This document shows, in pieces, positions 17,154-24,752 of a stretch of DNA of 64,000 nt; the stretch's first letter is position 1; each line of letters opens with the position of its first letter. Source of the stretch: Pseudanabaena mucicola str. Chao 1806 (GTDB taxonomy: Bacteria > Cyanobacteriota > Cyanobacteriia > Pseudanabaenales > Pseudanabaenaceae); NCBI RefSeq assembly GCF_030323025.1, contig NZ_CP097329.1:1457001-1521000 (forward strand), read 5' to 3'. The notes beneath the pieces were generated by a model. The model worked only from the letters and a program-made list of their open reading frames with translations. It was not told where the DNA came from and ran no database searches. The position numbers were made by a program, and so were the translations under genes.

Positions 17154-18689
17154 ATGAATAAGTTTCCCTGTCTTATTACTCTCACTTCTAGTATCTCCTT
17201 GGCGATCGCCCTAGGCGCACCATCGATTACCTTTGCCCAGAATGCTCCTCAGAAAATAGTTTTTGTCTCACCTCAAGGTACTGACACCGTTGGCGCAGGC
17301 ACAGAAAATCAAGCTTTCCGCACACTCACCGCCGCGATCGCTGCCAATCCTCAAGAAGGCACGATCTTTCAATTAGGTGCAGGTACTTATAGCGAAGCCA
17401 CAGGTGAAAATTTCCCGATTCGCTTGCCCAGAGGAGCCATTTTGCGCGGTAATCCCAATACCAATGGCAGTAATGTGATTATTAACGGTGGTGGTCGCTT
17501 TGTCAGTCCAACCTTTGCCAGTCAAAATATTGCGATCGCCGCCGCCAATAACTCCCGCATCGAAGGCATCACCGTTACCAATAGCAATCCTCGCGGCTAT
17601 GGACTATGGCTAGAATCCAGCCGTAATGTCGTGGTTAGTAATAGTAACTTTGTTCGCAATACCCACGATGGCATCTTCCTCACAGGTAGTGCTAACGCCT
17701 TAATTAGTAATAACCTGTTCACAGGTAATACAGGCAGTGGGATCTCGGCTTTGGGCACAAGTACAGGCGAGATTCGGAATAATCGCTTTGAGAATACTGG
17801 ATTTGGGCTATCAATTGGACAATCCTCTCAAGTTGCTCTGATTAATAACCAAATTGCACGTAACGTTGATGGCATCGTCATTTCTAATATGGCTCAGCCA
17901 AATTTACGCGGTAATGCGATCGCCGAAAATCAACGCAATGGCGTTGTCATTCTCAGTAATGCCAGTAGTTCTCCTCGTCCTGATTTGGGAACAACAGCTT
18001 CACAAGGGAATAATACCTTTTTTAACAATCGCGAATTTGATATTAACAATGCCACCACTATCCCCATCTCGGCTGTGGGTAATCAAATCAATCTCTCTAA
18101 GGTGAAGGGTTTACTCAATCTCACTGCTTCGCGATCGCCTGTTACTAATCCCACAGTGACCAGCCCTGCGATTCTGCCAATTCCCTCTACTCCTGTTGCT
18201 ACTGTTCCTAAAACTACGTCATCAATATCCACATCACCAACGGTTGCACTTCCGATCGAACCCAAAACAACCACCACTCCTTCCTCAATATTTGTACCTG
18301 CCAAGCCACCTAGCTCTAATCAGACCTTACCCAGTCCTGTGATTGCGCCTAAGCCTAGTCCAAGTATTACAAATACAAGTAATACTTCTCCCACCACGAT
18401 CACCATTGAGCGTGAATATAGCCCAACTACTCCTCGTGTCGCCACATTACCACCTGTAATGCTTGATCCTACGACTGGTAAACCTTTTCAATACCGTGTG
18501 ATTGTACCGAACACTTCTACATTAGTTACGCAAAAGGTGAAAGCGATCGTGCCTGACGCATTTCGCCTATCGCGTAGCGGTCGCATGATGTTACAAGTAG
18601 GAGCCTATAGTGATCGCCCTGCGGCTAACCAGTTAGTCCAGAAATTAGCTCAGTCAGGTGTCAGTGCCGAGATCATTTCATTTCGCTAG
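17154..18689 (+). CDS. Secreted DUF1565 parallel beta-helix protein with SPOR-like C-terminus
   Basis: A 511-residue exported protein. Residues 1-28 are a signal peptide (ISLAIALGAPSITFAQ). DUF1565 opens with FVSPQGTDTVGAGTENQAFRT-type sequence, followed by repeated short strands with N-rich turns (NNSRIEGITVTNSNPRGYG, NNRFENTGFGLSIG), i.e. a right-handed beta-helix to about residue 320. A Pro/Ser/Thr-rich linker (320-450) leads to a C-terminal segment, LQVGAYSDRPAANQLVQKL, that resembles a SPOR peptidoglycan-binding repeat. Such proteins are found at the cyanobacterial envelope, with unknown ligand. The gene is alone, with a terminator 3 bases past the stop. Confidence 0.82.
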   Translation: MNKFPCLITLTSSISLAIALGAPSITFAQNAPQKIVFVSPQGTDTVGAGTENQAFRTLTAAIAANPQEGTIFQLGAGTYSEATGENFPIRLPRGAILRGNPNTNGSNVIINGGGRFVSPTFASQNIAIAAANNSRIEGITVTNSNPRGYGLWLESSRNVVVSNSNFVRNTHDGIFLTGSANALISNNLFTGNTGSGISALGTSTGEIRNNRFENTGFGLSIGQSSQVALINNQIARNVDGIVISNMAQPNLRGNAIAENQRNGVVILSNASSSPRPDLGTTASQGNNTFFNNREFDINNATTIPISAVGNQINLSKVKGLLNLTASRSPVTNPTVTSPAILPIPSTPVATVPKTTSSISTSPTVALPIEPKTTTTPSSIFVPAKPPSSNQTLPSPVIAPKPSPSITNTSNTSPTTITIEREYSPTTPRVATLPPVMLDPTTGKPFQYRVIVPNTSTLVTQKVKAIVPDAFRLSRSGRMMLQVGAYSDRPAANQLVQKLAQSGVSAEIISFR

Positions 18690-18691
18690 CC

Positions 18692-18732
18692 TCAAAAAGA
18701 GTAGTAGCATCATCAAGTGCTACTACTCTTTT
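18692..18732. terminator. Terminator after the DUF1565 gene
   Basis: CAAAAAGAGTAGTAGCA pairs with TGCTACTACTCTTTTG, a 16-bp stem with a short loop and T-rich tail. Confidence 0.8.
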
Positions 18733-18756
18733 GGGGTAGCCATTCGCCACTAACGT

Positions 18757-19536
18757 TCATTTAATCTGGCAGAGATAGTATAGCCACATATCAGTGCTCG
18801 CACTCACTTCTTGTTGCGTAAGTAGTTCTAAGCCACTTTTCCAAGAATAAATTCTAATGTTATCGAAATTTGCTTGTAATTGATAGAGTTGTGCTTGTGG
18901 TCTCACGTAATACTGCTTTAAACGGAAGTTATGCGATTCATCTTGAATAATTGCATAGTCAGATAATTTGACCTGATGCAGTGAAATTGAACGATTGAAG
19001 AAGCGTAACAATGTAAACATGATCATATTGACATAGGTTTTGAAGGGATTAAAGCTAACGTGAGTTTTCCAGTTAAATTCCCTCTCTAGCCCTTGGAGAC
19101 TATGGCTGGAGAAGAAAAAATATCCTCCTGACTTCCCAATGCGGCTAATTTCTCGCAGCACTTGTAAGCGATCGCGATGGGAGACAACATCAATACCATT
19201 AAAGCTAAACAGAATAAAGTCGAAAGAATTATCTGAAAATTGACTCATATCTCTAGCATCAACCACTTCAAACATTTGTGATTGACTACGAAAACGTTGC
19301 TGACAAGCTGCAATCATCTCTTCTGAATAATCAATGCCTATATATTCCTGCACAACTCCAGAAAAATATTGAGTAGTACGTCCGCCACCGACACCTATGT
19401 CCAGCATTTTCATACTTGACCATTCATCACGAAGCAGATCGAGAATGGTTTGTTCAGCAGGTTGTAATTGGCGTAATTGGCTATAGTAATGAACAATTTC
19501 GCGAGCGATATAAACTTGATGATTTTGATCAGTCAT
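18757..19536 (-). CDS. Class I SAM-dependent methyltransferase
   Basis: A 259-residue enzyme. Motif I is intact (MKMLDIGVGGGRTTQYFS), followed by YIGIDYSEEMIAACQQRF (motif II), FEVVDARDMSQFSDNSFDFI and a long C-terminal region with basic and aromatic residues. The substrate is unknown; fusion-free proteins of this type methylate lipids, quinones or small molecules. It is the last ordinary gene before the accessory island. Confidence 0.85.
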   Translation of the reverse strand: MTDQNHQVYIAREIVHYYSQLRQLQPAEQTILDLLRDEWSSMKMLDIGVGGGRTTQYFSGVVQEYIGIDYSEEMIAACQQRFRSQSQMFEVVDARDMSQFSDNSFDFILFSFNGIDVVSHRDRLQVLREISRIGKSGGYFFFSSHSLQGLEREFNWKTHVSFNPFKTYVNMIMFTLLRFFNRSISLHQVKLSDYAIIQDESHNFRLKQYYVRPQAQLYQLQANFDNIRIYSWKSGLELLTQQEVSASTDMWLYYLCQIK

Positions 19537-19704
19537 GATGCCTCATGTCTGGAAAAAAATTTTGGAGGGTTACACGCATTTAAAAATTAAAAGAGTCATG
19601 TTCATCAACATACCATTTTGAAGACAACAACTTATCGATGCGATCGGTGATAATGAGTCTAAGCAAAACCATTGGGGAAATACCAATGACTGTTGCAACT
19701 ACCC

Positions 19705-19995
19705 CCCCAAACGATTTATCAATTTTCTGGCTTATTTACGCAATCATCGTCATCGTATTCCTGAGTATGTATGGTTATTTACAGAAACAGGGACTTACCA
19801 TTGGCTCTGGCTCTGTGGAATCAACTATTAAGCAGATTGGTCGTCGGGTCAAGATTTCTGGCGCTCAGTGGCATAGAAATAATGTTGCTCAAGTTTTGAA
19901 ACATCGTTGTGCTTATCTCAATGGCTATTTCTATTCTCCCAAGTATTTTTACTCAGTGCCTAATTGAGATGCTCCCTTGTCCCGAAAATCAGTTT
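19705..19995 (+). pseudogene. 3' remnant of an ISKra4-like transposase gene, frameshifted
   Basis: Two frames together give the transposase C-terminus. First comes KRFINFLAYLRNHRHRIPEY, and after a frameshift near 19770 GSGSVESTIKQIGRRVKISG continues to HRCAYLNGYF. The open frame starting at 19638 is an out-of-frame reading across this junction, so its apparent N-terminal membrane segment is an artefact. The tail (ACTCAGTGCCTAATTGAGATGCTCCC) matches the ends of the related remnants at 28300 and 27980, marking the IS 3' terminus near 19975. Confidence 0.75.
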
Positions 19996-20008
19996 CTCTG
20001 CTATGTAC

Positions 20009-20112
20009 TAAGTAGCTCAACTTAATTAAAACTAAAAACCAGATTTTGTTCCGCCCGCGTAGCGGACGGAACAAAATTCTCGGTTTTTAGTTTACTTATG
20101 TCTAGCTACTTA
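20009..20112. repeat. TAAGTAGCT hairpin repeat, copy D (104 bp)
   Basis: Full-length copy with arms AGATTTTGTTCCGCCCGC and GCGGACGGAACAAAATTCT; it carries a few unpaired changes, unlike copies A, C and E. It is inserted or preserved right next to the ISKra4 remnant. Confidence 0.85.
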
Positions 20113-20200
20113 GATGTTTATTTACAAGATGTTGCGGGTGGAATAATAAAAAGCCTTGAATCCATGGCTATTGATGATGTTCCAACTCACCTAATACCTA

Positions 20201-20352
20201 ATGTATCTAATGGAAGAAATAAAGAAATGGATGATGTCAGTAGGAATTGAGTCAGCCTCTCATGTATTACTAGCCATTAACCTACCCACAAACCTCATTG
20301 AAGGAGCCTTACGAATTAGCATCGGCAAATTCACAACCGATGCAGAATTAGT
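20201..20352 (+). pseudogene. C-terminal fragment of a cysteine desulfurase
   Basis: The translated stretch SASHVLLAINLPTNLIEGAL followed by RISIGKFTTDAEL matches the end of NifS/IscS-type PLP enzymes, just after the catalytic Cys loop. Nothing upstream encodes the rest of the enzyme: 20113-20200 holds only an unrecognised reading frame. The fragment is cut on its right by IS1634-type sequence. It probably marks the old insertion site of the island, or a captured fragment. Confidence 0.65.
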
Positions 20353-20515
20353 TTATTTTCAGGAACTTACTCAGGTTGTTAATTTGTCTCCCCTTTGCCT
20401 TCACATTTTGAATTTCTTTTCTCCTGCCTGCCAACGTTAGTATTTGCTTCCTGGGCTTTTTTCGTAATTATTTTTTCCCTTCCATTACGAGCGGAATTTG
20501 GAGTGAAATGATATC
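20353..20515 (+). mobile_element. 3' end remnant of an IS1634-family element
   Basis: From TTTCAGGAACTTACTCAGG through LRLHILNFFSPACQR-type coding to the terminal TTCCATTACGAGCGGAAT, this stretch parallels 30872-31015 almost base for base. It encodes the last ~30 residues of an IS1634 transposase, with point changes including an early stop in the ACQR-Y position. Confidence 0.7.
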
Positions 20516-20546
20516 TTGTTGATTTCTGGCAGTACAACTCCTAATA

Positions 20547-20592
20547 AAAAACAAGAAGGCTCAACCTATGGCTAAGCCCTCTTGTTTTGGAA
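20547..20592 (-). terminator. Intrinsic terminator of the small-peptide unit
   Basis: On the minus strand ACAAGAGGGCTTA pairs with a near-perfect complement (AGCCTTCTTGT) and is followed by TTTTTTATTAG. It lies about 100 bases past the 24-codon ORF stop and closes its transcript. Confidence 0.75.
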
Positions 20593-20687
20593 TACTTTAG
20601 GATCTTTAGGTCACGGTCAGCTGCTGGAAGGAACTCAGGTCTACTAGTATATCAAACTAGCGAACTAGAGATATTTAACTAGATACC

Positions 20688-20762
20688 CTACAGAACAGCC
20701 CCAGCGCACAGCTCGGAAGCCTGAAGACCCATACGTTTACCTTGACTACTATCTGATTGCAT
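20688..20762 (-). CDS. Putative 24-residue peptide with strong ribosome binding site
   Basis: A short frame reading MQSDSSQGKRMGLQASEL and ending CAGAVL. It is preceded at 5 bases by AGGAGGTGA (20768-20776), a near-perfect anti-16S match that is rare in this genome. It has its own likely promoter (20847-20875) and terminator (20547-20592), so it looks like a deliberate transcription unit downstream of tyrA. I recognise no family. It could be a small protein, a leader peptide, or the coding part of a dual-function RNA. Coding status is inferred from the ribosome binding site and transcription signals, not from homology. Confidence 0.5.
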   Translation of the reverse strand: MQSDSSQGKRMGLQASELCAGAVL

Positions 20763-20804
20763 GGGCATCACCTCCTGTTGTCTAAGTGTTTATTATCAAA
20801 TGGA

Positions 20805-20875
20805 TTTCGATGCCAAACATCGAAAGGTTTATTTAACCTGATAGCTAATATAACTGAAAACTCTAGATTTGACAA
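20805..20875 (-). promoter_or_regulatory. Promoter and 5' UTR hairpin of the small-peptide unit
   Basis: On the minus strand TTGTCA (20870-20875) and TATATT (20847-20852) are separated by exactly 17 bases, close to a sigma-70 consensus. Downstream, TTTCGATG (20805-20812) and CATCGAAA (20818-20825) form an 8-bp hairpin in the leader before the ribosome binding site. Confidence 0.6.
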
Positions 20876-20906
20876 TATATGCAGTTAAATCATGCAATTA
20901 TCATTT

Positions 20907-21809
20907 TTACTCCACATAAAACAGACGATCGCGCTGAGTATTAGCTAAAAATGCCTCAAGTTTGTCCCATTCTTGGGACTCAATTAAATTAATTACTTGC
21001 TGCAAGGATTGTTGATAGGTATAGAGCGATCGTAATATCGCTGTTTGATTATATTCCGCCATGAGTCGCCCCAGTTCAGGATTGCCACCACCTACACGGC
21101 TGGTATCACGAAATCCCGAACTTGCCAGAGTTTGTGCTAGTTTTAAAACCTTGGCATCATCTTCCTCTTGACAAGCCGCAATTAAACTGGCGCTAATCAT
21201 TACGGGCGCATGGCTAATCATCGCGACAGCCCGATCATGCTCTTCTGGGCTACATTCAATAACATTCATACCCACAGATAGCCATAGTGATCGTACTTTC
21301 TCTAGTGCTTCTAAATCATCACTAGGCGTAACGACACAGGGTCGATTTTGAAAAAGATTTCTTTCGGCGGCTAAGAGCCCTTGAAAAGCATTACCTGCCA
21401 TAGGGTGGCTACCGACAAACCTTTGCCCAAATTCTGCAAAAGTTTTTGAGGCTGGTTCAACTATTGCTGATTTAACTGAACCTACATCCGTAAAGGTTAC
21501 ATTCCTAGGTAGTTTGGAAGCTATTCCTTTAATAGTTGGCAAAATTGATGAGATTGGTGTGCAGATGACGACAATCTCTGTTTGTGCCAAAATGAGATTG
21601 GGTATATTCTCAATATTTGTGTTAGCAATATTTACAGCAGCGATCGCCTCTGCTTGTTTGCAGGTTTCAGGATTGCGACTGACACCCCATACATAATTAT
21701 TTTTTTGTAAATTTATTTGTGTATCTTGTTTAGAATCTTGATTTGCTGCGAGAAGATCTAAACCCAAAGATCCACCAATTAATCCCAGTCCAATTATGCC
21801 AATATTCAT
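20907..21809 (-). CDS. tyrA: Prephenate/arogenate dehydrogenase
   Basis: A 300-residue NAD(P)-dependent dehydrogenase of tyrosine synthesis. The start MNIGIIGLGLIGGSLGLDLL (ATG at 21809) opens the Rossmann fold; later motifs are VICTPISSILPTI, FTDVGSVKSAIVEPA, FVGSHPMAGN and AVAMISHAPVMISASLI. Cyanobacterial TyrA normally uses arogenate with NADP+, which is inferred here. The start at 21851 would add 14 residues ahead of the Rossmann strand, through a stem-loop, and is rejected. It follows rpmB on the same strand by 45 bases. Confidence 0.92.
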   Translation of the reverse strand: MNIGIIGLGLIGGSLGLDLLAANQDSKQDTQINLQKNNYVWGVSRNPETCKQAEAIAAVNIANTNIENIPNLILAQTEIVVICTPISSILPTIKGIASKLPRNVTFTDVGSVKSAIVEPASKTFAEFGQRFVGSHPMAGNAFQGLLAAERNLFQNRPCVVTPSDDLEALEKVRSLWLSVGMNVIECSPEEHDRAVAMISHAPVMISASLIAACQEEDDAKVLKLAQTLASSGFRDTSRVGGGNPELGRLMAEYNQTAILRSLYTYQQSLQQVINLIESQEWDKLEAFLANTQRDRLFYVE

Positions 21810-21825
21810 ATTATCTGATGCTATG

Positions 21826-21846
21826 AAGGGGTGCAAAGCACCCCTT
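21826..21846. terminator. Hairpin between rpmB and tyrA
   Basis: AAGGGGTGC pairs with GCACCCCTT around AAA. It follows the rpmB stop on the minus strand and precedes tyrA. There is no strong T-run, so attenuation or RNA processing is as likely as termination. Confidence 0.5.
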
Positions 21847-21853
21847 TGCAAAT

Positions 21854-22090
21854 TTAGAACTTGCGGAGATCAATACCAGCTTCTTTAGCAAATGCAGTTA
21901 GACCCTTCTTTTGCAAAGTTTTGATTGCTTTGGTAGAAATTTGTAATTTTACAAAGCGCTTTCCTTCTTCCCACCAAATTCTCTTATCTTGTAAGTTTAC
22001 CTGTTGTAAGTGCTTATGGCGCTTGTGTGAGAAGGAAATCGATACGGCATTATTAGCTTTTTTACCTGTCAATTGGCATACGCGACTCAT
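21854..22090 (-). CDS. rpmB: 50S ribosomal protein L28
   Basis: A 78-residue L28 that begins [20 protein letters not shown] and contains [19 protein letters not shown], the classical L28 signature; the length is normal. It binds 23S rRNA in the large subunit. It may be co-transcribed with tyrA. Confidence 0.95.
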   Translation of the reverse strand: MSRVCQLTGKKANNAVSISFSHKRHKHLQQVNLQDKRIWWEEGKRFVKLQISTKAIKTLQKKGLTAFAKEAGIDLRKF

Positions 22091-22201
22091 AGTATTAATC
22101 TCCTATTTTTTCAGTCCAGCTAATCATAATACAACCTAGAGTTATTCTTTAGCAATTAAAGCAATTAATTTTTGAGATCTTCTTCTATTTACATTACAGC
22201 T

Positions 22202-22305
22202 TATTGATGCTTTGAGTAGTACAGAAATATTTTTAAAAGTGTTGCATAGCAACACTTTTAAAAATATTTCTGTTTTTTGAGCAAGCGCAAAGTGTTGTAT
22301 CACAG
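22202..22305. repeat. Long-hairpin repeat, second family, copy 2
   Basis: Arms 22221-22245 (ACAGAAATATTTTTAAAAGT core) and 22249-22273 form a perfect 25-bp stem with a 3-base loop. Flanking TTGATGCTTTGAGTAGT and GCAAGCGCAAAGTGTTGTAT match the flanks of the copy at 28340-28440. The gap 22091-22518 contains no recognised gene; 22315-22518 is IS-derived trailing sequence. Confidence 0.75.
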
Positions 22306-22518
22306 AACTAAAAATCAAAAAAGATCGTTATGCAGCATAGCAACTAACTCGCTACAATCATCCGGTGCTAAAGAATAAGGCACATTGTGCTGATTGACTG
22401 ACAAAATTCTATGAAGCGTAGTCGATAATGGAGGCATAGAACTCAATACGGAAGATTTTCTTACGATGTTTTCGATGAGAAGCCATAAAAAGGGTGTGAC
22501 CAAAATTTGATGTAGCAA

Positions 22519-23128
22519 TTAGAGAGAGAAACCATAGCGATTGATTTTAGACCAGAATTGCTGCCAACGCCCCTTGGTATAAGACAAAGCTCTAAGGCTC
22601 AAAACTACAGAAGCCCCCCAATCTTTCCATTTCATGCCAGAACAGCCTAGACGAGCCTTGATAATAACTTTGCAAGCAGCTTCGGTGATCCCCGAACCGA
22701 TGGGTAGATTGGAGGAAATGGCTTCAACATAAAGCATTTGGTGATGATGATTGCGAAAATAAGTAATAGCATCTTGAAGCCCTTGAAGAATCGATTGAGA
22801 AACACGCTTGGGTTGAATAGTTTGCATTTCTGCGAGTATCCTTGATGCTGCACCAACTTCATGTTTAAGGCTGTGACAACGAGTATCCATCCAAGCTTTT
22901 TGAGCCTGTTCATCGTGTGGATAAATCGCCTTAGCTGCTTTGTCTAAGTACTGGGTAGCATGATAAAAGTCCAATGTTTGGGTATCGGTTACAGTATTCA
23001 GAAAAACCCAGTTTTCGGGAGCACCATCAGCTAAACCTTGATAATGCGCGTTGGGATACAATTGTTTCATAGTCTCAACTTCCCGTTGCAGCTTACTTTT
23101 CACGGCATCTTTGAAAAGTAAAGCAGAA
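22519..23128 (-). pseudogene. Truncated DDE-type transposase (ISKra4-like group), 5' part missing
   Basis: The open frame encodes about 200 residues of a transposase core: YQGLADGAPENWVFL, LDFYHATQYLDKAAKAIYP, WMDTRCHSLKHE and SNLPIGSGITEAACKVIIK. It ends normally in WQQFWSKINRYGFSL. Sequence before roughly 23128 (the first 18 or so codons) does not fit, and the N-terminal half of the family (about 200 residues) is absent. It was therefore cut at its 5' side, where it meets the IS4 remnant. Confidence 0.72.
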
Positions 23129-23172
23129 GAGCCTCTCAGGTAAAGGGTGCAGATGGGGTTAAAGTAGTAAAA

Positions 23173-24584
23173 ATGAAGCAAAAGCAGGTAAGAAAAATGA
23201 TGAACTGGTGGGACAAGAATTTTGCAAGTTGTGAATTAGGAGATGAGAGACTCAGCAACCGAGCTTACTCAATCGGCAAAAAAATAAGTGAAGGATTTGG
23301 GAAAGCGTTGTCCGAGATATTTAAGAGTGGGTCTGAATTGAAAAGGGCTTATGAGTTTTCGGCAATCGCAAAACAGAATTTAGCAAGATCATAAAACCGC
23401 ACTGTGAAATGACCAGTGAAGACGTGGAAGAACAAGAAGTGGTGTTATGCATAGGAGATACCACCTATCTAGATTATGGCAAAATTAAAGCCAAACGGGA
23501 AGGGTATGGACTAACAGGAAATGGTGGGAATGGATTAATTTTGCACAGTGCCTTAGCGCTCACCCCCGAACAAGGGCAAGTAATCGGATTATTGTGGCAA
23601 AAATTGTGGAACCGAGAAGCGAAAGCCAAGCCACCGCAAGATGAAACCGCAGAAGCAAAAAAACAATGACTTGCCCTTGCCCGAAAAGCATCCCGACAAA
23701 GGTTATTCAAAGATAAAGAGTCTTATCGATGGGTAGAAGCGATGACCGAAGTCGAGCATCAAGTAAGTAGCAGCACCCATGTAATTCATATTTTCGACCG
23801 AGAAGGAGACATCACCGAAGTCTTTGACCAAGTACGACAACTGCAACATACAGGGGTATTAGTCAGAGCCGCCCATGACCGTAGCTTAGACCCATATAGC
23901 GAACGACTATGGCAAAAACTGGAGTCGCAACCCGTACGATTTGAACAGGAAATCAAAGTACCAGAGGCTGGTAAACGTAAAGCCCGTGTCGCCAAATTAG
24001 CTGTACGATTTTCTAAGGTTCTTCTACGAGTTCCCTATAGGTTTGACAATCGTGACCCATTACCAGTTTATGCTGTCTATGCAACAGAAATCGATTGCCC
24101 TGAAGGTGAAACTCCTTTGGAGTGGATGCTCTTGACCTCGGAAGTCGTGGAAGACTTAGAAACTGCCATTAAGATTTTACGTTGGTATACTTACCGTTGG
24201 CGGGTGGAAGATTTCCATAAAATCTTTAAGTCTGGCTGTCAGTGTGAACGTTATCGTCTGGCTGCTGAAGGGATGAAGACATTGTTAGGCTTTTTAAGTG
24301 TCTGTGCGGTTGAACTCTTACAGGTTAATCATCTCCATCGTAATCAACCTGATGCTCCTGCCGTTGAGATTCTTTCTCCTGTTCAGATTCAGGTTTTAAA
24401 GGCTCGATTCCCGAAATCTCCTCCTGTTTTAACTGTTGCTTGGGCGATCGAATCCATTGCTTTCCTTGGGGGGTATCTTGAGCATCGTCGTAAGTCTCCC
24501 ATTGGTATTCAAGTCCTCTGGGGTGGTTGGTCTAATTTACGTGATCTTTGCCAAGGCTGGCTTCTTGCTCAAATTCATACTTAA
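23173..24584 (+). pseudogene. IS4-family transposase with a frameshift and a nonsense codon
   Basis: Three fragments make one IS4 transposase. NWWDKNFASCELGDERLSNRA begins it. A one-base deletion near 23378 shifts the frame before SKIIKPHCEMTSED. CIGDTTYLDYGKIKAKREG carries the first catalytic Asp. A TGA at 23667-23669 (probably from CGA) interrupts KKQ-LALARKASRQ. The rest (HIFDREGDITEVFDQ, WRVEDFHKIFKSGCQCER with the catalytic Glu) is intact to the end. The element can no longer make a full enzyme. Terminal repeats were not identified with confidence. Confidence 0.82.
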
Positions 24585-24752
24585 CGGGAAAAGTAAGGCT
24601 AAAGATAGGGTAGGTATTCCAGAGATTGATTATCAACAAATTACTGTGTGAAGATCAAGGTCAATTGTCATCATCTGTCTCCAAAGTTTTTTTAATTCTG
24701 TTCAGCTAAGGCTAGTATTAGATTGTCTTAAATTTTCAAGAAAAATACTGGT

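Noticed and set aside
19638-19967. 109-codon frame with an apparent N-terminal membrane helix
   Set aside because: The hydrophobic start is an out-of-frame reading of ISKra4-like transposase sequence; the real similarity switches frame near 19770.
22315-22518. 67-codon frame downstream of the transposase at 22519
   Set aside because: Trailing IS sequence; no family, no ribosome site, likely debris.
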